64,000 bases of DNA from Henckelia pumila (Eukaryota; Streptophyta; Magnoliopsida; Lamiales; Gesneriaceae), in contig NC_133120.1 of the NCBI RefSeq assembly GCF_033568475.1, positions 174,933,991 through 174,997,990 of the forward strand, read 5' to 3'. This document shows, one piece after another, positions 36,096 to 45,805 of the stretch; position 1 is the first letter of the stretch, and each line of letters begins with the position of its first letter. A model generated the notes under the pieces. It was not told the DNA's origin, made no database searches, and was given only the letters and a program-made list of their open reading frames with translations. A program made the position numbers and the translations under genes.

Positions 36096-36107
36096 TGGTA
36101 TCAGAGC
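36096..36107 (+). other. Primer-binding site of copia B
   Basis: TGGTATCAGAGC lies one base after the 5' LTR. It is the initiator tRNA-Met type. Confidence 0.9.
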
Positions 36108-36224
36108 CAGGTTGCTCAGATCAAACGATTAAATTAATCAATTGTACAAAAATTTTTGAGTCTCGGTTTTTGAAACAAAATAAATATTTTTAAATAAAAA
36201 AAAAAAGTTTTCGGGGCAAAACCC

Positions 36225-36492
36225 GGGCAGCGATTGGATCGCTGCCCGGTGGGGCAGCAATTGTTGCTGCCCCAGGCGGCGCACGGCGCCGCCCACGGCG
36301 GCGCTCAGCGCAGCGCAGAGCGCTGCGCAGGGCAGCGCTCGGCGCCGCCCAAGGGCGACGCTCGGCGCCGCCCAGGGCAGCGCACGGCGCCGCCAGGGCA
36401 GCGATTGTCGCTGCCCTAAAGGGGCAGCCGGGCTGCCCCGGCCCGCGCCCACGGGTGCGGGCCAGCCCGGGAGTGTCCCGAGCGGCCCGCGG
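36225..36492 (+). repeat. GC-rich hairpin array, copia B
   Basis: Consecutive palindromes include GGGCAGCG/CGCTGCCC (36226-36248), GGGGCAGCAA/TTGCTGCCCC (about 36252-36274), GGCGGCGC/GCGCCGCC and GGGGCAGCC/GGCTGCCCC. Stem bases differ between units but stay paired. Confidence 0.85.
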
Positions 36493-36740
36493 GAAAAATT
36501 AAATTTTTATTTAAAATTAATTTTAATGTGTTAAAATTTTATTTTTGGTCCGGTCAAAAATTGTTTTTGATTGGTTCACGAGATTTCGGATCGAATTGTT
36601 CGAGTCCGTAAACTTTAAAATTGATTATTGGATAAATTTGAATTTTTGGAAAATTTTAATATTTTATCCTTAAATTGAATTTTGAAATCAATTATTTTTG
36701 GTACAATTGATGATAAGATTTGATCTTATGAATATATTGA

Positions 36741-36862
36741 GTAAAATATGATTTTATCCATAAAATTGGATTTTGTAGATAAAATATGATTTTATTTGAT
36801 AAAGAGATAAAATATGATTTTATATGTAAAATGAGATTTTATATATAAAATATGATTTTATC
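36741..36862 (+). repeat. AT-rich hairpin array, copia B
   Basis: Five or six copies of a unit close to ATAAAAT-ATG-ATTTTAT, each a 7-bp inverted repeat around ATG or a similar triplet. The array is also present in copia A (about 19855-19995) and copia C (about 56199-56323). Confidence 0.8.
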
Positions 36863-37535
36863 CTGTTTAAATTTGAATTGCCACTGCATGTTATCCAATA
36901 AATTAATTTTGAATTAAATGTTATTGGATAAGGATGATCGATTGCCATGACCAATTTTGTAGGTGTATGTTAGGAATTTACATTTGTTTTTATTGTTGTT
37001 GGTTTTATTAATGGGCCTGGTTTATGGCCCAGTATGAATGTCATATGTAATAAAAGTGGGCTTGGTTTATGGCCCGTTCCCACCCCTAAAAATGTATCCC
37101 CTACTTGTCATTGTTATTTATTGTAAATACATTAGATTTAGTGGGAGATCAAGATTTGAAGATGGTGGGCCCAGCAGACAATAAAGACGAAGAAATGTAA
37201 ATTGGAAGCACATGTAATAGGATTGCATTGCATACTGCATATTACCTAGGATTGGACTAAGACTCGTGATTGGCAACCACGGGTCAATTAGAAATGGAAT
37301 CGATCATCCTATATAATATATGATATTATGATTGTATGCATGTTTTAGACATAATTGTGTGAATCCGGCAAGCATGCAATAATTTGAAATTGATGAGACA
37401 AATTTTTATAATTAAAAATCCCTCATTTTAAATATGATTTAAAATTTATATCAAGATAAATAAAGGAAATTTAAATTTGTTTAAATGTTCCTACCTTCCA
37501 TCAACGGTCAATGTATGTGATGCTACCCGCGGATA

Positions 37536-37826
37536 CGGTCCGGCTCATATTATTGGGGGGGCCCGTCCGTCGGAAAGCTGTACATTGGATCGACACATGT
37601 TGTAAGTTGGGTGGAACTCCCATGGGATCGGCTCATATTATTGGGGGATCCACATGGCGACCGTCCATCACAACTTAATATTGATGGGTCATCTTGACAT
37701 GTCACTTTAAACGGCGTCATATTATTGGGCCCTTATTGGACATGAGGTAAATACATGGGGGTTGCTTTGGAAGCAATTGGGCTCTACCTTTTGAGAATTA
37801 TGGTTGGCTGATATTATTCGGGACCA
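37536..37826 (+). repeat. Four CATATTATT stem-loop repeats, copia B
   Basis: Near-copies of GGCTCATATTATTGGGG occur at about 37541, 37630, 37713 and 37805, spaced 83-92 bp. Flanks of three are complementary with different bases: GGTCC/GGGCC, GGATC/GATCC and ATGGTT/GACCAT. The third copy lacks paired flanks. Confidence 0.85.
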
Positions 37827-38013
37827 TAAGTTTGTCAATTGGACTCCATGTTCTCACTAAGGAAAAAGGTTTCCCGCTTTCACTAGAGGGTAGTGAAATT
37901 GTTAAAATAGTGGGAGTGAGATTCATAAAATTAAATTCGCCTATTTTATGTCTTAGTAAATTGCTTAAACAATCATTGATATATGTCTGTTTTTCTTTTC
38001 AGTATTTCATACA

Positions 38014-41000
38014 ATGAATTCGCGTAATCCATTATTCTCGATCCTCGAACAAAACAAGTTAACTGGCGCAAACTATACGGAATGGTTCCGGAAGTTGAAG
38101 ATTGTCTTGACTTCGGAGAAGATGCTCTACGTGTTAGAGAAATCACCTCCGAAGGAAGCACCAGCTGACGTAAGTCCGGAGGAATTGGCCAAACTTGATG
38201 CATGGTGGGACCATGACATCAAGACCAAATGCTATATGCAAGCCTCGATGTCTGATGAACTCCAGAGGCGATTTGAGGACACCGTGAATGCTGCTGACAT
38301 TCACGCTCAACTCAAGGAACTTTTTGGGGCTCAATCGAGGGCTGAAAGGTTCGCTACTGTTAAGGAGCTGATGACGTGTCGCATGCGTGAAGGGACTTCG
38401 GTCCGTGATCATGGGGTACGAGTGATTTGGCTCATACAAAAGTTAGCGACCCTTGATTTGGTGTTGGAGCATGAACTCAACGTGGATTTACTGCTTCTGT
38501 CTCTTCCTTCTTCGTTTGACGGATTTGTGGTAAATTTTAATATGAACAAGATAGAGGCCACCCTTGAAGAGATGGTCAATATGCTTGTGACATATGAATC
38601 CACACTTAAGAAGGATAAGCCAGCTTTCTTGGTGGGCTCCTCATCTTCTGCTAAGAAGGGGCCAAGTATGAAGGGCAAGAAACTTTCTGCCCCACCCAAG
38701 AAAGTCGAGCCCGAGAAGAAGCACAAGACAAAGGCTTCAAACAATGGAAAATCCAAGGATGTTTGCCATTACTGCAAGAAGCCCGGTCATTGGAAGCGCA
38801 ACTGCAAGGAATATCTAGAGCAGTTGGGAACTGCAAAGGGTATGTTCTATATTGAAATAAACATTTCACTTAATACTACTTCTTGGGTATTGGATACCGG
38901 ATGTGGATCTCACATTTGCAATGATTTGCAGGTGATGACAAGAAGTCGCAGGCTAAGAATGGGTGAGACCCAGCTGAGGCTCGGGAATGGTTCCAGAGTT
39001 GAAGCTACAGCCATTGGAGATGTTTGTTTAATTTTGCAGAACGGTTTTAAGTTATTTTTAAGAGATGTTTTATTTGTTCCGGATTTAATTAAAAACATTA
39101 TTTCTGTTTCTATGCTAGATAGAGATGGTTATTCTTGCAATTTTGTGAATGAGATTTGCAATATTTACAAGAATGAATGTTTGATTGAAAATGGACAACT
39201 TGAAAACGATCTATACAACTTAAAACTGAAAGACGTTCCAATAAATTATATTGATAAACCGGCAACAACAAACAAAAGGAAAATCGATAGTCAAAACCCG
39301 GCGAACCTATGGCATGCTAGGCTAGGTCATATTTCCTCAAGGAGGATGAACAAGCTAGTGGGAGAGGGCATGTTTGATATGTCTGATATTAACTCTCTAC
39401 CTACTTGTGAATCCTGTCTAAAAGGGAAAATGACTAAATCTCCTTTTAAGGGGAAGCCTGAGCGTAGTCAAAATCTGTTGGATTTGATCCATACAGATGT
39501 TTGTGGACCATTTAGAGTTGGGACTCAATATGGCCACACCTACTTCATTACCTTTACTGACGATTATTCAAGGTATGGTATTTATATTTAATGAAATATA
39601 AGTCTGAAGCATTTGAAAAGTTCAAAGAATTCAAGGCTGAAGTAGAAAACAAGCTAGGTAAAAGTATTAAAGCACTTCGATCGGATCGAGGTGGAGAATA
39701 CTTAAGTACCGAGTTTTTGGACTATCTAAAAGAGAATGGGATTCTCTCTCAGTGGACTCCTCCTATGACACCACAGCTGAATGGTGTATCGGAGCGTCGT
39801 AATCGAACTTTGTTGGACATGGTTCGATCTATGATGAGCTTCACTGAGCTTCCACCTTCGTTTTGGGGCTATGCGCTTGAAACGGCGGTATTGTTGTTGA
39901 ACAACGTCCACACTAAAGCAGTGGACAAAACACCATACGAGTTATGGAATGGCAAAGCTCCTAAGTATTCGTACTTGAGGATTTGGGGATGTCCTGCTTA
40001 CGTGAAGCGGACAGTGGGAGATAAGTTGGATAGTCGATCCAGCTTATGTTATTTTGTAGGGTATCCGAAGAATTCAATCGGATATTATTTCTATTATCCT
40101 GCTGAAACAAAGGTGTTTGTTTCTAGGAATGCCACCTTCTTGGAGAAGGAGTTCTTATTGGATAAGAAAGGCGAGATGATGGAACTCGAAGAAGTTCGAG
40201 AAGAACCCGAAATACAAAATAACGATCCTACGCCTCAGGAACCATTACTGGACACGCCTGAACCTAGAAGATCCGAGAGGACTTCTAGACCTCCTGTTCG
40301 ATATGGTCTTCTTCTTGAAGGGGATCAAGATGAACCCGACATTGGATGTGATCCAAGAAACTTCAAGGAAGCAATTTCTGATGCGGATTCAAATTTATGG
40401 CTTGAAGCTATGCAGTCTGAATTGGATTCAATGCATACAAACCAAGTTTGGTCTTTAGTAGATCCTCCCGATGGAATTGTTCCAATAGGGTGTAAATGGA
40501 TCTACAAGAGAAAGCTTGGGCCTGATGGTAAGGTATTGACCTACAAGGCGCGATTGGTGGCGAAAGGTTACACTCAAAGACAAGGAGTTGACTATGATGA
40601 AACCTTTTCACCAGTTGCAATGTTCAAGTCCATAAGAATCCTTATTGCCATAGCTGCATGGTATGACTATGAGATATGGCAAATGGATGTGAAGACTGCT
40701 TTTCTTAATGGAGACATTAAGGAAGAAATCTATATGAAGCAGCCAGAGGGGTTCACATCCATGGGAAGCGAGCATAAGGTATGCAAGCTTCAGAGATCAA
40801 TTTATGGTCTAAAACAAGCATCAAGAAGTTGGAACCAGAAATTTGATGAAACAATAAAAGATTTTGGTTTCATCAAGAACCCGGAGGAACCGTGCGTGTA
40901 CAAGAAAGTAGTTAAGGATGCTGTGACATTCTTAGTACTTTATGTTGATGACATCCTACTCATTGGGAATGATGTAGGGATGTTACAGTCAACAAAGATA

Positions 41001-41927
41001 TGATTATCAGGTAGATTCTCGATGAAGGATTTGGGTGAGGCATCCTACATTCTTGGGATACAGATCTATAGAGATAGATCTAAGAGAATGATAGGACTCA
41101 CTCAATCAACCTACATCGACACCATATTGAAACGGTTTTCAATGGATGGGTCCAAGAGAGGACATCTACCCATGTGTCATGGAGTTTCTCTATCCAAGTC
41201 TATGTGTCCCAAGACTGATGAAGAGATAGAGAATATGACACATGTACCATATGCGTCAGCTATAGGTAGTATCATGTATGGGATGATATCTACCAGACCG
41301 GATGTAGCATTTGCTCTGAGTGTCACGAGCAGATATCAGGCTAATCCTGGTCAAATGCATTGGGAAGCCGTGAAGGACATTCTTAAGTACTTACGAAGGA
41401 CTAAGAATATGTTCATGGTATATGGAGGACGAGATCTGAAATTGGAAGGCTATACCGACTCTAGCTTCCAAAGTGACGTGGATGACTCGAAGTCAACCTC
41501 TGGATTTGTGTTCATGCTCAATGGCGGTGCTGTCTCTTGGAAGAGTTCCAAGCAGGACACCACAGCGGATTCCACCACTGAGGCTGAATACATTGCAACA
41601 TCAGCTGCTGCTAAAGAGGTCGTTTGGATGAGGAAGTTCGTCCAAGAGTTGGGCGTCATTCCTGAATTTGTTGGTCCAGTCCCGGTGTACTGTGACAACA
41701 CGGGTGCCGTTGCTCAAGCAAAGGAACCAAGGTCTCATCAAAGATCCAAACACGTACTGAGGAAATACCACATCATCCGGGAGATTGTGGAAAGAGGAGA
41801 CATCACTGTCGAACGAGTGGCCTCTGCAGACAATATCGCTGATCCGCTTACTAAGCCCTTGCCAGGACCATTGTTTGACAAACATCGCGAAACAATGGGT
41901 CTACGTAGTATGACTAGTTGGCTATAG
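38014..41927 (+). pseudogene. Copia B gag-pol, one frameshift and one stop
   Basis: The polyprotein starts at the ATG at 38014 and matches copia C along its whole length. Lesion 1 is loss of one G in GTATGGGTAT at about 39576, in the integrase core after DDYSRYG. Lesion 2 is TGG to TGA at 41001-41003, between the YVDD motif and MKDLGEASYILG. Otherwise all sites are present: zinc knuckle, DTGCGSHIC, integrase HHCC and DD35E, YVDDILLIGND, and RNase H with DSSFQ, EAEYIA and CDNTG. Open pieces are 38014-39591, 39591-41003 and 41022-41927. With nearly identical LTRs, the lesions either came with the copied RNA, implying help in trans, or arose very recently. Confidence 0.92.
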
Positions 41928-41941
41928 GGCAAGTGGGAGAT
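41927..41941 (+). other. Polypurine tract of copia B
   Basis: GGGCAAGTGGGAGAT lies directly between the pol stop codon and the 3' LTR. Confidence 0.8.
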
Positions 41942-43804
41942 TGAAAGAGTGGGTGCCCAGTGAGCCAACTTGTGGCTATGGGCTTTGATGACTCTTTGTA
42001 CAAACGATCTTTTGTTTAATGTAATTTACACTTTTATTAATGGCAATGACTTTATCTTTCTTCATATTGTTATATTATGATATACTATTGTTGTTTTGAT
42101 AAAGACCTTGAATATACTATAGTGTATGTAAGATGTGGTAGAACATGGGGATGTCTATCATGAAATACATCTTATAGTCACTGTATATTCTAAACTGTTC
42201 CTAGTCGATTGAGCCGTCCGATAATAAGGATAAGGATCGCTCGAGTTTGAGACTAGCATTTGCGATGCGGAGTACCACGTTTCATTGGTAGGGAACATGG
42301 AGATGTTCGAAGCATGCAAATGGATATTCATAGGATGAATAATCGAACTACCCTATCCGGACTTTCCAAGTGGTTATCACTTATCGAGTGGATAAAGTCC
42401 GCGGTTTTGGTTGTACACCATTAGTCCTTACTACTTGAAACATCATGGAGACTCTATATGCTAGTACTGTGCTTTGACTCGTTTACCGACTCTATGGGGG
42501 TCATCAGGTGTCGGGATTGGGTACAGTTACAACACATATAGGAGTCGATGCATTGTTGTCAAGGATTCACCACATACTTGCGAGTGTGGATATCCTATGC
42601 GATCTGAGGAGATATTAGTGTGACGAATCTCTGGCCAGAGTACTTGATGTGATTTAAGAAATGGTTTCTTAGTAGCACATGCGATGTCACTAATTTGATC
42701 TTCAAGATGTATTGCATAGTTATCGAATCTTGAGCGACTCTCGATATACCAATGGTTGTTGATTCGATCGGGATATATGGATGAAGGGACCGTACTGTAC
42801 GCGAACCAAAATCTACTGGTTCTTGTAGGCACTATCAGTGATACCTAGGGAATCATGGGGCGATGTTGCTAGGCGCTTTACCATGATTCGTTGGGCAAGT
42901 CGGAAATCGTTGTTCCGAGTCACAAGGAGTTGTGAGCCCACGGCTAGCTGTATCCCTGAACCATTGAGGGTCACACAGTGTAATGGAGTTTTAATCCCCG
43001 TTGAGATAGTTAAATTTAAAGAGTTAAATTTAATGAACTAAGGAGTTGGACTTCTTAAATAAGAGTAAGGGAGTAGGATTTCCTAAAATGACATAGGGAT
43101 GTACATTTTTGGAAACCACTGAATTCGGATTCAGGAAAATTTATCTTGACTTTAAAATGTGCAGAAATGGTTTCTGTGCACATTGGTAAAATCGGTTTAT
43201 CAATCGGAGTCACGATGAATTTTATATTAATTTCTGAACATGCGGGCTTTGCTTGTCGGGCCTCAACTTATGACTAATGGGCCCTAAGCTGTTAGTGGCC
43301 TGCATTATAAATAAGTTATTGCAGTACAGAAATTACACACAACAGGTCATTATTTTGAGAGCAGAATTTTCGAAACCCTAGCCCCTTTCACTCTCACAAT
43401 TCGGCCGCCCCTCCTTGCTCTGTCAGAGAATTTCCGGTCTGTGATTTTTAATTGCAGTCAGGAATAACGAATCAGATTCGTTTAATCTCTTCGCAGAAAA
43501 CTTCTGATAGATTTTCTAGTGCAATCTATCAGAGGGATTTAAACCCCATTCGTGGACCTGATTGAAGGAGTTCATCGGTTCCAGGGAGAGACAACAAGAG
43601 CAGATTAATTCTGTTGGTGTCCAATAATCTCGCTTCGAGATTGAAGGTAAAATTTAATTAATTGTTATTTGAATTTTACACACACTTATAATTTAATCGT
43701 TGAACGGTTGATACCCACACCATGGAATTGTTCCATGATAAAATTTTAAACTTCCGCTGCACCGGGTATCAATCGTGATTGATCTGAACAACAGTTTTCC
43801 AACA
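41942..43804 (+). repeat. 3' LTR of copia B (1863 bp)
   Basis: Nearly identical to 34232-36094. CAGAG at 43805-43809 follows. Confidence 0.95.
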
Positions 43805-43842
43805 CAGAGTTGATAAGTTGCTTCTGTCTGTGGTTTTTGTAG

Positions 43843-43978
43843 GTATCTGTCGCACTTGGTGGCCGTTGGAGCCGGTTTAAGACATACTCTACAATTCAAA
43901 GGACTTTGGAAATATGGGGATTTGCCCTGACTTTTGTATTCAGAGTATGGTTGAACAATCAGAAGTTCTCTTACAAAG
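43843..43978 (+). pseudogene. Captured ABC1-kinase exon (OSA1-like)
   Basis: After a pyrimidine-rich tract and TAG acceptor, one open exon encodes GGRWSRFKTYSTIQRTLEIW and VWLNNQKFSYKG, ending at AAAG before GTTAGC, a good donor. This matches the N-terminal exon region, as I recall it, of chloroplast ABC1/ADCK atypical kinases of the OSA1 type. It is 45 codons with no kinase motif and no start, so non-functional. It lies in the CACTA element right of copia B and is the third host-gene fragment there. Confidence 0.7.
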
Positions 43979-44600
43979 GTTAGCCATCGGCCAAACTGAT
44001 TATAATTGAACATTAAGTGGTGAGTCTGGTGACTACTTGTATCATGTTAATTAATTTATGGGATTAATTAGCTTCGTCTGAAGGTTTTCAGTATTTATCA
44101 TCATAAGTCTAGTTCGTGTTTTATGGGATTAAATGTCTTATGAATCTTGTCAGTACCTATCATAGTGATTAGATCAAGTGGAAGGATGAAATCAAGAAAA
44201 AATAATTTTTGATTAAAGTCTGTCATTGTTATTAATTATTTTTTTAGGACCTGAATATAGGTGTTGCATTATATATGGATTGCTTTTGGAGGTGATGGTT
44301 GGCTTTACGAGTAGGTGGGCGAAGTACAGGGCCGACCTGAATGTGTTTGGGTTTTGCGTGTTAAGTTTAGAATATGATTTGCATCCATTTACTTGTACAA
44401 TTCTATGCTTTATTCACGCCTCTAGTCCCTAGTTTCTGAATTTTTTTTTTAATTTTTTTGTAGTGTGCATTGCATTAGAATTTAATTTCGAGTGATTTGT
44501 AATACTAAAAAATTGTATATTAAATTTTATTTTTGAAATTTTAAATTTTGGTTTATTTATAATATTGAAAATTTTATATTATTTTTAATTTTTTTTTTGT
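43979..44600. other. CACTA interior right of copia B
   Basis: T-rich, possibly the captured intron that follows the ABC1-kinase exon. No other exon was recognised. Confidence 0.4.
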
Positions 44601-44976
44601 TTTTTAGAATATCTTTTACTTCGTCAATTAGTGAAATTGCCGAAGTATAAGCATATCTTTTGCTTTGAAAATTTCATTAAAAATCGAAGTAAAAGAATAC
44701 ATTTTACTTCGGCAATTTCTTTAATTGACGAAGTATAAGCATATATTTTACTTCGTAACTTATGAAATGAGCGAAGTAAAATATATGTTTTTACTTCGGC
44801 ACCGGTCCAATTTTGCTTCCAAAAAATGACCAAAGACTTCGGTAATTTAAGGTATAAGACTTCGGCGATTCAGCGAAGTAAAAAGGTACCTATTACTTCA
44901 TATGACACTACTTCGGTAATTAAGTGCCTACGACTTCGGTTATTAACCGAAGTCTTAAACGATTTTTTTACTAGTA
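44600..44976 (-). repeat. CACTA right terminus and subterminal repeats
   Basis: About fifteen copies of the ACTTCG/CGAAGT core occur in both orientations, such as TTACTTCGGCAATT, GACGAAGTATAAG and GACTTCGGTTATTAACC. They end at TTTTTTTACTAGTA, the inverse of the left terminus. Confidence 0.75.
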
Positions 44977-45805
44977 TTTGTGTCATAAATATTAATTTTC
45001 ATTGTAGCATAAGTCGAGTCGACTCGTTTCATGAATATAGATCCATGAAATCGTCTTACAAAAGACCTTATCGTTTTAGAATCGGACTTATGACATGAAA
45101 TGATTTACATCTTGTATGAAACACACAAAACCTAATATACTAATGAGCCATATAAAAAATTATAGAAACTCACATATTTTTAATATGGAACGAATACTAT
45201 GGAGAAAATTATGACATAATAATTCATCATTGACACCGAGCATTATGATTATGAATCTATGACATCATAAAACATCAAAAACAAATTCCCAATATTTTAT
45301 TGCATAGTATACATATATAAGTATATCTGAAAAAAAAAAACAAATAAAATGAATGATAATTAATTATTGAGAGAGAAAAAAACCACCACACCATGTCTAT
45401 TTTACCCTTGGTTGAAGGCAATACGCCATGTTTCGGGGCATGAGAAAATGGAAGAAGCTTAGCTGACGCGTGAAGCAGTAAGTGTAAATCAAAGCACAAC
45501 AAAAATAAATAGTATAAAACAGAGTGTTCTCTCCTCTCCTCTCTTCTCTTCTCTTCTCCTCTCCTCTCTTCTCTTATCTTTCTCTGTAAGTCAAACTTCC
45601 ACATACACATCTCTCTCCTCCATTAATCCGCTTCTTTCTTTCTTCCCTGCATTCACATTCATTCTTTGCTTCTTCCTTTTGGATTCACGAGATCCCCATC
45701 TCTTTTTCTTTAGTTTTTTTCTTTTTGGGTTTTTTTTTTATCTCCATTTCTTGTTTTGTTAGTATTATAGTATACGGAGTGTGGGATTGAGGGGTGCTGT
45801 TGAAA
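44977..45805 (+). promoter_or_regulatory. Upstream region of the TTL gene
   Basis: The first 300 bp are AT-rich with no gene. AGTATAAAACAG at about 45510 is a possible TATA box. It is followed by a CT-rich run (45528-45590, CTCTCCTCTCTTCTCTT type), a common plant 5' untranslated element, and T-rich leader to the ATG. The end of the CACTA transposon is about 830 bp before the start codon, so the gene's upstream region is short or partly transposon-derived. Confidence 0.5.

Larger units (their letters stand above)
36108..38013 (+). other. Long structured leader of copia B
   Basis: About 1.9 kb between primer-binding site and gag ATG, without a plausible gene. In order it holds a GC-rich hairpin array (36225-36492), an ATAAAAT-ATG-ATTTTAT hairpin array (36741-36862), two GGGCC...GGCCC hairpins (37013-37030 and 37058-37075) and four hairpins around CATATTATT (37536-37826). 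The RNA would be the 5' untranslated region of the element transcript. Confidence 0.85.
34232..43804 (+). mobile_element. Copia B: Ty1/copia element, complete with TSD CAGAG
   Basis: A 9573-bp plus-strand element of the same family as copia A and C. LTRs of 1863 bp each lie at 34232-36094 and 41942-43804. CAGAG flanks it at 34227-34231 and 43805-43809. I found only two differences between the LTRs (about 34488/42198 and 36084/43794), so it is the youngest insertion here. Gag-pol has one frameshift and one nonsense change. Confidence 0.95.
30226..44976. mobile_element. Non-autonomous CACTA transposon with captured genes (Pack-CACTA), carrying copia B
   Basis: The left end is CACTAGTAGAAAT. 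The right end reads ...TTTTTTTACTAGTA, the inverse of the same terminus with the last base changed. Both ends are dense in short subterminal repeats with the core ACTTCGG/CCGAAGT, in both orientations, as in En/Spm-type transposons. Without copia B (9.6 kb) the element is about 5.2 kb. I see no transposase. Instead it holds intron-exon pieces of a serpin, a callose synthase and an ABC1 kinase. Flanking 3-base duplications (GTT left, TTT right) do not match perfectly, so the exact ends are less certain than the subterminal arrays. Confidence 0.75.

Noticed and set aside
36225..36492. CRISPR-like repeat array
   Set aside because: Units are contiguous palindromes without spacers of constant length, in a plant retroelement leader.
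45794..45805. Upstream GTG as start of the TTL protein
   Set aside because: Plant nuclear genes start at ATG. The first ATG in this frame is at 45806.
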